From: Flavobacterium luteolum
Lineage (GTDB): Bacteria > Bacteroidota > Bacteroidia > Flavobacteriales > Flavobacteriaceae
Assembly: GCF_027111275.1 (NCBI RefSeq)
Contig: NZ_CP114286.1
Span: 3,038,001 to 3,102,000 of the forward strand
Reading direction: 5' to 3'
DNA: 64,000 bases
Shown here in pieces: positions 26,461-36,800 of this stretch. The notes under the pieces were generated by a model. That model ran no database searches and was not told the origin of the DNA. It saw only the letters and a list, made by a program, of their open reading frames with translations. Numbering within the stretch: the stretch's first letter is position 1; every line of letters starts with the position of its first letter. A program made the translations under genes and the position numbers.

Positions 26461-26801
26461 GGATTTTGAGAAAAATTTTTATTTTTTTTTGATTGGAAAT
26501 TGTTTTAGATGATCGTTTTTTGAGTTTTAATCGAGTTAATGTGGTTGTATTTGTTTGATTAGTAATTTGTTGTTTTATGTGTATGCGAAGAAAAGGTTTG
26601 TTTTTAAATGGGAAAATATTTTTTAGAAATATTAAGCAATTTTTGTTTTGAAAGAATAATCTTGTGGTTTTTGAGAAGAAAATGAAAGGTCAAATTAGGA
26701 AAATAATTGTTTCTACTATTTTAACAGACGTATTTGACTGGATAAATACGTTCCTTATTTTTTGTTTGTGTCCTTATAAATTTGTCAGATAATAAAAAAG
26801 T
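26461..26801. other. AT-rich intergenic region, no gene seen
   Basis: About 340 nt separating tRNA-Glu from the next plus-strand gene. No long frame, repeat or strong hairpin was found. TAAATTTG at 26777-26784 is a possible -7 element for the following gene, but no -33 partner is evident. Confidence 0.5.
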
Positions 26802-27137
26802 ATGATTATGAATTTAGAACAAAGAGAAATAGCATCAGATTTTGTAGAATTGATGAATAGAATTAATTATTTCAAAAAACTAGAACCAGATCCAAAAAGC
26901 AAAAACGAATTTAAGTTATCGCTAAAAATTGCTTCGTATAGCGAATTAAATCTTACAATTGCCTCTTTATTAAAAACAAGTATTTGTGCATTAAAAGATG
27001 ACCCGATTTCAACAGGAATGGATGTATTGCTTTTGCTTGAAATTGCTTTGCAAATGCTAACAAGTGATGAAATGGAATTGCTAGACGAATTTTATAGGAT
27101 TAATTCTGAAATAAGAAGAGTTTCTATTGAGGATTAA
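26802..27137 (+). CDS. Small helical hypothetical protein
   Basis: A 111-residue soluble protein (MIMNLEQREIASDFVELMNR). It is predicted almost wholly helical, with acidic ends and a central Leu-rich stretch (MDVLLLLEIALQML). There is no signal peptide or recognised motif. The start could equally be the ATG at 26808. It stands alone, and the function is unknown. Confidence 0.6.
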   Translation: MIMNLEQREIASDFVELMNRINYFKKLEPDPKSKNEFKLSLKIASYSELNLTIASLLKTSICALKDDPISTGMDVLLLLEIALQMLTSDEMELLDEFYRINSEIRRVSIED

Positions 27138-27277
27138 ATTGCGCTTTCTTTGAGTGTTCACTTTGTATAAGTTTTTGTTTTATCAAATGTGAAACTCGCT
27201 AGAACAATCTTTCTGCTTGTAAACTTATTAGTTTAAAAACTTGATTTTTGATTATGTTTCTTATAATGAATAAGTTA

Positions 27278-27285
27278 TATCTTTG
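27278..27285 (+). promoter_or_regulatory. -7 element of the SDR gene
   Basis: TATCTTTG, a perfect TAnnTTTG match, lies 17 nt before the ATG at 27303. The -33 region is weak. Confidence 0.45.
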
Positions 27286-27302
27286 AGGTAAATATTGCAA
27301 AA

Positions 27303-28103
27303 ATGACAAAAGCTAAAGAAGAAGTAATATGGATAACAGGTGCTTCATCTGGCATTGGAAAATCAATGGCTTTTGAATGTGCAAGATTAGGATATAAAGT
27401 AGTTCTTTCTTCAAGGCGAAAAGAACTGCTCGATGAAGTTGCTGATTCGGTTAGAGATTCAGGTGGAGAAGCGCTAGTGATTCCGTGTGACATAATGCAA
27501 GAAACTTCTATTGAAAATGCAGTCCAACAAATCATTAAAGAGTGGGGGCGTTTGGATGTGGTTGTAGCCAATGCTGGTTTTGGCATTTTTGGAAGTATCG
27601 AAAACCTAACAGCCAAGGACTGGAACAGGCAATTGCAAGGCAATGTTACAGGATTAGCTTTAACGGTAAAATATGCACTGCCACATTTAAAGAAAAATAA
27701 GGGGAGAATTGGTTTGGTTGGAAGCGTCGGCGCTTATCTTCCTAATCCTAATGTAGGTGCATACGGTGCTTCAAAAGCGGCTGTAAACTCTATTGGCCAA
27801 ACTTTGCAGGTTGAATTAATGGGAACGGGTGTGAGCTGCACTACGATGCATCCCGGATTTGTGGTTTCGGAAATTGCAAGAATAGATAATGACGGAATTT
27901 GGCATCCTGAACAGTCAGATCCGCGACCTTCAAACTTAATGTGGCCTACTGATAAAGCTGCAAAAGTGATGGTAAAGGCTGTTTTAAAACGAAAAAGAAA
28001 TTACATCTTCACGGGACACGGCAAACTAGCAGTATGGCTGCAAAGATGGTTTCCTGGCGTAATGAGATCTATTATTTCAAAAGGTCCAAAATCAGATTTG
28101 TAA
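27303..28103 (+). CDS. Short-chain dehydrogenase/reductase (SDR)
   Basis: A 266-residue classical SDR. The cofactor motif TGASSGIG lies at 12-19, and an Arg pair after beta-2 (SSRRKEL) favours NADP(H). NAG lies in ANAGFGIFG near 90. The catalytic Ser is in GSVGAY near 141 and the YxxxK pair in YGASK near 155. The C-terminal stretch (KAVLKRKRNYIFTGHG) resembles bacterial SDRs acting on lipids or ketones. The substrate cannot be deduced. Confidence 0.9.
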   Translation: MTKAKEEVIWITGASSGIGKSMAFECARLGYKVVLSSRRKELLDEVADSVRDSGGEALVIPCDIMQETSIENAVQQIIKEWGRLDVVVANAGFGIFGSIENLTAKDWNRQLQGNVTGLALTVKYALPHLKKNKGRIGLVGSVGAYLPNPNVGAYGASKAAVNSIGQTLQVELMGTGVSCTTMHPGFVVSEIARIDNDGIWHPEQSDPRPSNLMWPTDKAAKVMVKAVLKRKRNYIFTGHGKLAVWLQRWFPGVMRSIISKGPKSDL

Positions 28104-28196
28104 ATAAGTGGCTTGAATTAAATCTATGTTAAAAGAGCAGCTTTATTTCGATATTAATGTGAAATTTGTGAAATGTCTAATTAACAACGAGATAAT

Positions 28197-28577
28197 ATGG
28201 AAGGACAAATTATAGAATTGGAAAAGAAATACTGGCACGGAGTTGAAAATAATAGCTATGAAACGGTAAAAAATCTGACACTGTTTCCTTGTATAGTTGC
28301 CGGAAAAAATGGTATTCAAAGTATCAGCGAAGCTGATTTCAAAAATATGTTTGACTCTGGGCAGACCAATAAAATAAAAGTGCTGAACATCTATGATGTA
28401 AAAGAAAAGCTAATTGCCGAAAATACTGCCGTAATAGGATATCGTCTAGATTTTGAGATAGTAGACCAAAGTCAAAATGCGCCTATAAAGTGTGTTTGTA
28501 CATCTACTTGGATTAAAGAAAATAATAAGTGGGGGTGTGTAATGCATACCGAAACCGAACTGGAAATAAGATCCTAA
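28197..28577 (+). CDS. NTF2-like (DUF4440-type) protein
   Basis: A 126-residue protein with the small cone-shaped NTF2-like layout. An N-terminal helix (IIELEKKYWHGVENNSYETVKNL) precedes a curved sheet ending CTSTWIKENNKWGCVMHTET. Members bind small ligands or act as isomerase-like folds; no catalytic residues stand out. It is 94 nt after the SDR gene. Confidence 0.65.
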   Translation: MEGQIIELEKKYWHGVENNSYETVKNLTLFPCIVAGKNGIQSISEADFKNMFDSGQTNKIKVLNIYDVKEKLIAENTAVIGYRLDFEIVDQSQNAPIKCVCTSTWIKENNKWGCVMHTETELEIRS

Positions 28578-28616
28578 TTTGGTATTGCTTTTAATAATGA
28601 AATTAACCGCAATTTT

Positions 28617-28871
28617 ATGAGTACTACATTCAATTATGAAATTTATTTTGACAAAAAAATGACAGATGAAGAATCAACGGTATTCTGTAATTTAATGGAG
28701 GAAGCTACGACTAGCCCGAAACTAATAATTTGGCAAGCGGTTGGCGAAGATTTTGTAAAAGGATTTGTAGAATATAGTTGCAGCGGAATGGATAAAGAAA
28801 ATTCGATAAAATATTTTATTGAACAAATCAATAAATTAGATTATTCGCTTGAAATAAAAAACTGTTATTAA
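28617..28871 (+). CDS. Small hypothetical protein
   Basis: An 84-residue acidic protein (MSTTFNYEIYFDKKMTDEES) with beta-alpha-beta character. It lies 39 nt after the NTF2-like gene and before a strong terminator at 28941. No family recognised. Confidence 0.5.
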   Translation: MSTTFNYEIYFDKKMTDEESTVFCNLMEEATTSPKLIIWQAVGEDFVKGFVEYSCSGMDKENSIKYFIEQINKLDYSLEIKNCY

Positions 28872-28940
28872 GGTGTTTATCTTAAGTGTTTTTGTTAATG
28901 AATACAAGGTTTATACAAGTTTAAGCGAAATTATAAAAAC

Positions 28941-28970
28941 AAAAAGCTTCAGAGTGATCTGAAGCTTTTT
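28941..28970 (+). terminator. Terminator hairpin
   Basis: AAAAAGCTTCAGA pairs perfectly with TCTGAAGCTTTTT around GTGA, followed by T-rich sequence. It belongs to the same hairpin family as the tRNA terminators at 26296 and 51987. It is followed by a tRNA-like scar. Confidence 0.85.
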
Positions 28971-28974
28971 TTCT

Positions 28975-29013
28975 TAGTAATGGGAAGCATTCAAATATCT
29001 AACCAATTTATTG
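28975..29013. repeat. tRNA-like scar, copy 1
   Basis: TAGTAATGGGAAGCATTC and the following AAATATCTAACCAATTT match a second copy near 29757. Both sit directly after a tRNA-type terminator, and their start resembles the reversed 3' end of the initiator tRNA (TAGTAGCGGGAACAGGACTC at 52394). Confidence 0.45.
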
Positions 29014-29146
29014 GAGGTTTTTACGAAATTATTCTTAGTTTGTGAGGATCAAATCGGGAGACTTCTTATAGGCGAAACCTCCCAATAAGACATTCTGATG
29101 TATTGCATCAATTAGAAAGTATTATTTGAAAATTAGTGATTAAAAT

Positions 29147-29578
29147 ATGAGAAAGTTAACTTTAAGTGATCGGTTTTTCCCGCATCAATACAGTAGAATT
29201 GAAAATGAAATGGGGATCAAAATACCTGATACAATTAAATATTTTATTTCAGAATATGCAGATCTGTCAGTAAAGGAAAATAAGTTTGTAAATAATGATG
29301 GAAAGTTATTTGAAATTTCGCAATTTATAAATTATAGGCTGATGTATGATTTTATCAAAGAATTCAAGGAAGAAGGCTTAGGGAAAAAACTACCTTTAGC
29401 TATAGATGATGGAGGCTGGGTATTTTGCATATCTTTTGATGAAGAATGTATGGGTGAAATTCTGTTGTATCAAATGGAAATGGAGTGGAAAACAAAAAAT
29501 GATGCTTTTGAATTAGTAGCCAATAGCTTTGAAGAGTTTATAAATGGCTTGCGAGAAGAGACCTCCGTTCCTTTATAA
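29147..29578 (+). CDS. SMI1/KNR4 (SUKH) family protein
   Basis: A 143-residue protein with the SUKH layout. The N-terminal helix IENEMGIKIPDTIKYFISEY is followed by a sheet region with LPLAIDDGGWVFCISFDEE and a final helix FELVANSFEEFINGL. SUKH proteins are the most common immunity partners of bacterial polymorphic toxins. It stands without a toxin gene beside it, 1.2 kb upstream of the RHS locus. That suggests an orphan immunity gene. Confidence 0.8.
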   Translation: MRKLTLSDRFFPHQYSRIENEMGIKIPDTIKYFISEYADLSVKENKFVNNDGKLFEISQFINYRLMYDFIKEFKEEGLGKKLPLAIDDGGWVFCISFDEECMGEILLYQMEMEWKTKNDAFELVANSFEEFINGLREETSVPL

Positions 29579-29726
29579 AAGTGTACTGCCTCCGCTCTTC
29601 GAAATATTCTCTTTTAGCATTGCGCAATCTCGAAAGCTTTTGGGACTGACTTTGCGCCATTTTTTACTAATTATAAATCATAAGCGTTTCAAAAGTCTCT
29701 TGATTTTTACGGTTATCGTAAACGAA

Positions 29727-29757
29727 AAAAAACTCCAGATTTCTCTGAAGTTTTTTC
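29727..29757. terminator. Hairpin of the tRNA-terminator family
   Basis: AAAACTCCAGA pairs with TCTGAAGTTTT around TTTC, flanked by A and T runs. It is almost the same as the terminators at 26296 and 51987, yet no tRNA is next to it; a tRNA-like scar follows. Confidence 0.75.
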
Positions 29758-29795
29758 TTAATAGCGGGAAACATTCAAATATCTAACCGATTTCT
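29757..29795. repeat. tRNA-like scar, copy 2
   Basis: CTTAATAGCGGGAAACATTC continues into AAATATCTAACCGATTT, a near copy of 28975-29013. The first 14 nt match the complement of the tRNA-fMet 3' end found at 52391-52404. The rest no longer folds as a tRNA. Confidence 0.45.
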
Positions 29796-30165
29796 GTAAG
29801 ATTACTATAAGGTCGTATCTTAAATGCCATTGGTTTTGCAAAATTTTTATACTTGGATTTCTGGAGCTGCCTTTCTTTTTTGTAAAGTCCCAGCATCATC
29901 ATGATTTGCATTTTGACGCCATTTAAATATTTGATGTGATCACGTTTAATGTCTGCTAAGCAAGGCCTACAAGCATTTATTTTTGTCAAAAATCCTTCAA
30001 GCTGGTCAATCGCCTATTTTAGTTTAGAATCATTGTATCCTAATTTTTCTGCCAGTCCTTTTTTCACTGTTCATTTTCCATGTATAAGACTGCCTTAACG
30101 TATTATGTTTGAATTGTGGTAGTAAATAATAAAAGGACTACTAAAAGTAAAGCCGTGTTTTTCAT
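29783..30165 (-). pseudogene. Decayed coding remnant
   Basis: An ATG at 30165 opens a signal-peptide-like segment (MKNTALLLVVLLLFTTTIQT) that stops at once. In another frame downstream, KKGLAEKLGYNDSKLK ends in a stop. That frame then continues as an 80-residue open stretch to 29783 (AIDQLEGFLTKINACRPCLA ...). The pieces look like one exported protein broken by frameshifts and stops. The LAEKLGY start is reminiscent of exported ChbG/HpnK-like proteins, but the remainder does not support a firm family. Confidence 0.35.
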
Positions 30166-30350
30166 GTGTTTTTTAAAAAATTATAGTAAACGTAATACAA
30201 TTTATTTGTGACACTTAAGCAAATGTATAAGTAATCCTGAAAACAAAGATTACCTGTAATTAGGTATATAATCGGATTTTTTGTGCCTTTTATCGGATTT
30301 TTTTAATTGTAAGCTAAAATTAATACATATATTCGCAGAAATTTTTGCTA

Positions 30351-31052
30351 ATGAAAGTAATATTACACTTAATAATTTTTAGTTTTTTTTTTAGTGCCCC
30401 AATCTACAGTCAAAACGAAACTAACATTACCTACGGATTAAAATTTGGTGTTCTGCACTCCACCTTCAGTAATCTTCCAGAGAGCATAAAAGGGAGAGAT
30501 AATACTTTTGATAACAGTGTTATGGAAAGTAAGGGAAAATTTGGCTTAGAAGGCGGTTTCTTTTTAAATTTTAAACTTCATGATACACGAGTTGCCATTC
30601 AGCCGGAAATCTTATTTAGACAGTCAGGAGAAAAAGTGACTTACAAAGATGCCGTTGGAAAAGAATTCGAACTCGGATTAAATTATGCTTTTCTGCAAAT
30701 CGGTGCTTTATATAAAGTTTATCCTTATGAAGGTTTAAATTTTGGTGCCGGTGCTTTTTATGGTATCAATTTATCTCCCAACGATATAACATATAATTCT
30801 AATGAAGCAGGTGGTATGTATGATGTTGCCACGAGACAGTTTTATAAAGATGGTCTTGATGGAGACGATGATTTTTCGTTGTGCTTTGCATTAGGCTATG
30901 AACTTCATAAAAGCATACACTTTGACTTTCGCTATTATCTAGGCGTAAAGGACATGATTAAGAGTAATGCATCATCTTTTCAGTTTATCGAAAATCAAAA
31001 TAAAAGCAGTGTCTTTTGTTTTTCGTTAGGCTACAGTTTTCATCAATGGTAA
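30351..31052 (+). CDS. Outer-membrane beta-barrel (PorT-like) protein
   Basis: About 233 residues with a signal peptide ending YSQN. Alternating beta strands with aromatic girdles follow: FGLEGGFFLNFKL, VAIQPEILFRQSGE, LNFGAGAFYGINLSP, and a terminal FCFSLGYSFHQW with a C-terminal aromatic. This is the small OprF/PorT-type barrel common in Bacteroidota. The ATG at 30351 is preferred over the TTG two codons earlier. It is followed after 11 nt by a homologous barrel gene. Confidence 0.85.
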   Translation: MKVILHLIIFSFFFSAPIYSQNETNITYGLKFGVLHSTFSNLPESIKGRDNTFDNSVMESKGKFGLEGGFFLNFKLHDTRVAIQPEILFRQSGEKVTYKDAVGKEFELGLNYAFLQIGALYKVYPYEGLNFGAGAFYGINLSPNDITYNSNEAGGMYDVATRQFYKDGLDGDDDFSLCFALGYELHKSIHFDFRYYLGVKDMIKSNASSFQFIENQNKSSVFCFSLGYSFHQW

Positions 31053-31063
31053 TTTATAAAAAA

Positions 31064-31795
31064 ATGAAAAAAATTATTTTGCTTCTTTTACTAGTAAGCA
31101 CAAAATCTTTATTGGCACAGGGTGATCGAGAAATTACGTATGGTCTTTTTGGCGGCGGAATTTATTCTAAAATGTCCAATCTTCCAGATGTGATAGTGCC
31201 GAAAGGTATTTATGAAGGTTATACTTTAAAAGAAGAAGGCAAGTTTGGAGGAATGGGCGGTTTCTTTATTAATTGGAAATATCCTTATGCAAAAGTTGCT
31301 ATTCAGACCGAAATCTCCTATTCAGGTCAGGGGACCGATTTGAATTACGAAGATGTAAAAGGACTCAAATATAAAATGACTTTTGGTTATAGTTATATCA
31401 ATGTCGGAGCGCAGTTTAAATATTATCCTGTGGAAGGATTTTATATTGGCGTTGGGCCTTATGTAGGATTTAATATTGCGAGTGATAATATAAAATACTC
31501 CTCAAACGCACAGGAATTGTTTGCCGATTCTGGTGTTTATTTTGAGCCAGATGCCAATGTTCAGAAAGTATTGAAAGAATCTTTGACGGGTAAAAATTAT
31601 TTCTACGGAGTTTTATCTGCTGGATATGAATTTGGCAATAATCTTTCTATTGGAGCAAGATACTCTTTGGGGCTTACAGATGCTTTAATGACCGAAGAAA
31701 ATGGACATCGTTACAGCGAAAACAAAAATAAAATCAATAGTATTTCACTAATTATTGGTTATTCATTTGACTTTGATGATTTAGGAAATTTCTAA
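31064..31795 (+). CDS. Outer-membrane beta-barrel protein, tandem paralogue
   Basis: A 243-residue barrel protein. The ATG at 31064 gives a proper signal peptide (MKKIILLLLLVSTKSLLAQ); extending upstream to 31016 would overlap the previous gene. It shares the plan of its neighbour (KFGGMGGFFINWKYP, VAIQTEISYSGQGT, FYIGVGPYVGFNIASDNI). The two look like a tandem duplication and lead straight into the T9SS-sorted and RHS genes, suggesting one operon. Confidence 0.85.
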   Translation: MKKIILLLLLVSTKSLLAQGDREITYGLFGGGIYSKMSNLPDVIVPKGIYEGYTLKEEGKFGGMGGFFINWKYPYAKVAIQTEISYSGQGTDLNYEDVKGLKYKMTFGYSYINVGAQFKYYPVEGFYIGVGPYVGFNIASDNIKYSSNAQELFADSGVYFEPDANVQKVLKESLTGKNYFYGVLSAGYEFGNNLSIGARYSLGLTDALMTEENGHRYSENKNKINSISLIIGYSFDFDDLGNF

Positions 31796-31829
31796 AAAAA
31801 AAACATCATCATAAAAATCACTTTAGAAT

Positions 31830-33797
31830 ATGAATAAAAGGATTTTTTTATTGGTAAACTTAACAGCATTTCTAATTGTGAATGCTGTCTTTTCGCAGGA
31901 AAAAATAGTTCCAGGAGCAGTTTCAGAACCTTTTTTTTGGATTAAATCCAGAAATACGGGAGAGAGTTACTATTGGGAAAGTCTCATAAACAATAAAGAA
32001 GCAAAGGTGCCTGTAAAGAAATACAATGGCGCTGCTTTTAATTTTAATCCCAGTATTGTTATTGATACGGATCTGGATTCTTTAATTGTGCCTCTTGGCT
32101 TAGATAGTAAAAGGCGCCAGACACTTTTTATGGTATACAAAGTAAAGGACAGTCTGAAAGAACAATTTTTATGGACAATTAATGATCCTCAAAAAATAAT
32201 ATCGGCTGCGACAAACAAACGTTTGGTTGACTTAAAAAAATATTCTTATCAGTCTTATCAGGAAAAGATCAAACCTCATAAAGCCAATATTCATTTTTTT
32301 CAGCAGAATGTAACTGATAGCGTTGCAAAACTGTCTTCATTAACTATTGGCCAGAAATCAAAAATGGAGAAATTGCCGCCAGAAGATTTTAAAGGAAGCA
32401 TAAGCGAAATCTTGATTTACAACCGCGTTTTGTCTGGTTTAGAAACGCAGAAAGCGGCGAGTTATTTAGCCATTAAATACGGAATTTCACTTTCTCAGTT
32501 TGACAATAAAAACTATTTAAACAGTAAAGGAGAAAAGATCTGGGATGCCGAAAAACACAAAGGATTTACGTCGTCAATTACCGCAGTCGGACGTGACGAC
32601 GCGAGCGGTTTGCTGCAAACCAAAAGCAGCAATATGATAGAAGAAGGAATGATGACGTTTGAAGTTAAAAGTAAATCGGACAAGATTCCTAATGATTATT
32701 TTGCTTTTTGGAGCGATAACGGAAAGAATCTCTTAGTTAAAAAGCAAGAGCAAGGAGAACCGATCGGAGTTTCTAGAGAATGGCAGCTGGATTATGCGAA
32801 CCCTAGTGATCTTAGTTTAGACTGGACATTTAATCCTGCTTTTATAAAAGGAACACTGCCAAAAGACACTTATTACTGGCTTTTAGTTGATTACTCTGGA
32901 AAGGGAACTTATGATGAAAACGATTCAGAATACATTCGTTTAGGAAGTACTTCCAGCACAGAAAAATTGGTATTAAAAGATTTTGACTGGAATAAGCAGA
33001 AATCTGGGACAGCAAAATTTACTTTAAAAGTAGCGCCACAAATGTTCAGCAGAGTTTGGATAACCGAAGCTTTATGCGGCGTTTCAGGATCTGGTGAGTT
33101 AAATTATACCATTGAAGGTGGAGAAGCTCCTTTTACGGTTACAGTTAAAAAAGAAGGCAGTGAAGCAGTTGTAAAACAATGGAGTCAAGCTGCAAAAAGT
33201 CAGACCGGCGTGCAGCTTTCATCAGGAACTTATGATTATATCGTAAAAGACAAAAAAGGAAATCTGTATTCAGAAACCGTATTTGTGGCAGATAAGGAAG
33301 GAACTTTTCCTAATCTAAAATCAGATTATCTGCTGACAGATGGAAATGCACTTCTTTTGGATGCCAGTGCAGCTCTGCCGTCTGGAAATTATCAATACCA
33401 ATGGTTTTATGAAGGGAATTTTATAGATGACAATCCGAAGATATTAATCGATCAGCCTGGTAATTATGAGCTTCGATTAATAAACGGGCAGGAATGTAAA
33501 ACGTCTAAAATGATTGCTGTAGCGACAGATGGAAAAGAAATTACAGATTCTAGTATCCTGATTTTATATCCGAATCCAACTCGAGACGGAAAGTTTGCAA
33601 TTGCGATGCAGTTTCCTAAAAAGACCGACGCAAAGATTCGCATTTATTCTTTGACGGGATCACTTTTAAAAGAGAAGAAATACAATCAGATCGAAACCTA
33701 TCTGCATGAAGATAATATAAAAGAACCGTCAGGAATGTATTTGGTTAATGTGAGTTCAGATTTTGGAAATAAGACTTTTAAAGTAATTGTGAAATAA
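31830..33797 (+). CDS. Surface protein with T9SS type A C-terminal sorting domain
   Basis: A 655-residue protein with a signal peptide (MNKRIFLLVNLTAFLIVNAVFSQ). A LamG-like/concanavalin region ends with ISEILIYNRVLSG and YLAIKYGISL. Ig-like or SprB-like stretches follow near 400-560. The type A sorting signal is ILYPNPTRDGKFAI to the final NKTFKVIVK, about 80 residues. Proteins of this kind cross the outer membrane through the type IX system whose motor is encoded at 9.5-15.4 kb. It lies 70 nt upstream of the giant RHS gene. Confidence 0.88.
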   Translation: MNKRIFLLVNLTAFLIVNAVFSQEKIVPGAVSEPFFWIKSRNTGESYYWESLINNKEAKVPVKKYNGAAFNFNPSIVIDTDLDSLIVPLGLDSKRRQTLFMVYKVKDSLKEQFLWTINDPQKIISAATNKRLVDLKKYSYQSYQEKIKPHKANIHFFQQNVTDSVAKLSSLTIGQKSKMEKLPPEDFKGSISEILIYNRVLSGLETQKAASYLAIKYGISLSQFDNKNYLNSKGEKIWDAEKHKGFTSSITAVGRDDASGLLQTKSSNMIEEGMMTFEVKSKSDKIPNDYFAFWSDNGKNLLVKKQEQGEPIGVSREWQLDYANPSDLSLDWTFNPAFIKGTLPKDTYYWLLVDYSGKGTYDENDSEYIRLGSTSSTEKLVLKDFDWNKQKSGTAKFTLKVAPQMFSRVWITEALCGVSGSGELNYTIEGGEAPFTVTVKKEGSEAVVKQWSQAAKSQTGVQLSSGTYDYIVKDKKGNLYSETVFVADKEGTFPNLKSDYLLTDGNALLLDASAALPSGNYQYQWFYEGNFIDDNPKILIDQPGNYELRLINGQECKTSKMIAVATDGKEITDSSILILYPNPTRDGKFAIAMQFPKKTDAKIRIYSLTGSLLKEKKYNQIETYLHEDNIKEPSGMYLVNVSSDFGNKTFKVIVK

Positions 33798-33866
33798 CTA
33801 GACAAAGAAAGTATTCGTCAAATTCAATAATATAAACCGATTGCCTCAAATCGATTTAATCTACTT

Positions 33867-36800
33867 ATGAAAAATAGAATTATAGTATTGGTATTTTTAA
33901 TAGGAGCATTTTTGTTTGCCGCTAATATCAGCGAATATAAAATAGCTTCTCTGTTTTCTGAAAACACAGTGGAAGAAAAGGAGGTTTCAGTCTCTGATTC
34001 TACGGTTATTCAAAAAAATGAAAATAAAACCACAAAGTTATTCGCAGCTGATATTAAAGAAGGTATAATTGGGGTTGACAATCCTGAAGATATTGATGAT
34101 GCCTACGATAATGTTTTTCATTTAAAAGTAGATGAACTTCCCGCACAAAATGAAAACGCTTATTTAGAATACGAATTATTCGGTTACGATCAAGCAGCCT
34201 CAATTTCCAGAAGTTTAAACAACCAGCCCAGTATTGGAGGGCAATTTTTGTCTTATAACAAAGCATGGACTAGTCAGTCTGAATTATTATCTGAAAAATC
34301 ATTGCGAATAGGAGATAACGTGCTTTTGTTTACCGCTCCTGAAGGAACTGCGAATGGATACAAAATTAAAAATGTACGAATAGTATATAAAAACGGAAAT
34401 CAGAATTCCAATTTTACGCTTTTAAAAGCAGCTGATAAATTATATATCAAAGGAACTAATTTTCCTTCTCAGTTAAAAAAAATGACTATTGCCGGAATTA
34501 CGATAGATGTCACTCAGCCGGAATTTGAATTGGTTTTGGATGCTGAAAAGATCGGAGAATCTGTCTCAGTTTTAAAAGAAACTGCTTCGGGAGTTATTCT
34601 AAATGAAGAAATAAAAGTAAAGCAATTTTCTAATGTAGAAAGTTTCAGACCAATTGAGAGTGCAAAAGAACGTGTTTCAAAAATCATCAATTTTGAAACA
34701 GCTAATGCTTTAGAATATAAAGATTTCTTGGCTGTTTTTCCTGCCGGCGCTTTAAAAAATAATGTAAAAGTATCGGTAAGCGGTTTACGTAAAATTGATA
34801 TTGCGCCATTAAACTCGGCAATGGTAAATGTGACCGCTATAAATGCAGGTTTTCGTTTACTGCCACACGGAACTATTTTTGAGAAAGCCGTAACACTTTC
34901 ACTTCCTTACGATAAAAAAACAATTCCCGAAGGTTATACAGAAAAAGACATCAATGTATTTTATTTTGACGAGAACAAACGTCTTTGGCAGGAAGTAACC
35001 AAAGATTCTCTTGACATCAAACAAGGAATTATTAAGGCCAAAACAACCCATTTTACAGATTTTATTGCGGGAATTATCAAAATGCCCGAATCGCCTGAAA
35101 CTTCGGGTTACACACCAACAAGCATTAAAGATCTAAAAGCGGCCAGTCCGTTGGTAGGAATCCAATCTATTGCACCGCCTTCGGCAAACGGAAGAGGAAC
35201 CATGAGTACAGGTTTTTCCATCGTTATTCCGAATGGGCGAGGTGGTATGCAACCGTCTTTTAACTTACAGTATGATAGTGACGGCGGACAGAGCTGGGCA
35301 GGAATGGGATGGGATATTTCGGCGCCGGCAGTAAGTATTGAAACACGCTGGGGAGCACCAAGATATGATGCAGTTAATGAAACAGAAAGTTATGCTGTTG
35401 CAGGAGAAGCTTTGATTCCGAACTCACATAGAGCAGAATGGATTGCCAGGACTGCTGATAAGCAGTTTTATCCAAGAAGAGAAGGTGCTTTTCAGCAGAT
35501 TATCCGTAAAGGATCATCTCCTAAAAATTATTATTGGATTGTAAAAGATAAGAGTGGTGTTGCGAGTTATTATGGAGGAACACAATCCGGACTTGCGGTT
35601 AATAGTGTTTTGCAGGACGCAAATGGAAATATCGGACATTGGGCACTTTGTCTTCAAGTCGATTTAAAAGGGAATACAGTAGAGTACGAATACGACAAAC
35701 GCGATGGCGAATTGTATCTTAAAAAAGTATACTATACTGGTTCTGGATCGCAAAAAGGAAATTACAGTGTCACTTTCGTAAAAAACTCAGATCTTGGTGA
35801 AGCAAACCGAACAGATGTTCAGGTTTCAGCTAGATTAGGTTTTAAACAGCTGAATAATCAATTATTACGAAAAATAGAAGTCCGCTACAAAAATGACCTG
35901 GTTCGCAGTTACGAATTGAAATTTAAAGAAGGTGCTTTCAAAAAGACTTTGCTAGAGTCCATTTTAGAATACGATTCAGAGTCTAAACTGTTTTATACGA
36001 ATAAATTAGATTACTTTGATGATGTTCGTGACGCATCAGGAAAGTACAGTCCGTTTGGAGCGGAACAAGTTTGGAATGTTCCAAATGATAATTTAAAAAA
36101 TAGCTCGATTCCAGCTTTCAGCGATGTGCTTTTTTCAGGAAAACACTCTTTAGTCAGCAGTTCAGAAGGAGCTACAAATGGCGTAAGTTACCGTCTTGGA
36201 ATTGGTTTGGCAACTAATGCAGGAAGTTTGAAAGGCTTTACGGTTGGAGGTCACGGAGGAAACAGTTGGGGATCATCTGATACAGCAGTAAGTCTAGAAG
36301 ATTTAGATGGTGACGGATTGCCAGACAAAGTTTTCAAGAATAAAAATGGTGTTTATTACCGAAAAAATTTGGCTGGTTCGGGACAATTAGGTTTTGGTGA
36401 ACTACAAGAAATTAATATTAGTGATGTTGGATTTTCAAAATCAACTTCATTCAATTGGGGTGTCGACTTAAATCTGAAATATGGAAATATTGGTTACGAT
36501 CAGCAAAGATCTACCAATAAAACTAAAGCGTATTTTATGGATTTTAATGGAGACGGTTTGGTAGATTTTGTTAAAAACGGACAAGTATATTATAACCGAT
36601 TGGAGAATGGAGTACCAACTTTTAGAAATAGCAGTACAGGAACACCTTCGCCCGTTTTTGGAGGAGGAGATATAACAATTCCAGGTTTTACTACGATTTC
36701 TGCAGAAGAAATCGAAAAACAGAATCCACTTCATGATGTGGTGCGTATGTGGGAAGCGCCTGTAAAAGGAATAGTGTCTGTTTCGCATCAATACCAATTA

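Noticed and set aside
29544..29786. 80-residue plus-strand frame after the SUKH gene
   Set aside because: It overlaps the SUKH gene in another frame, runs into a hairpin, and has no recognisable composition.
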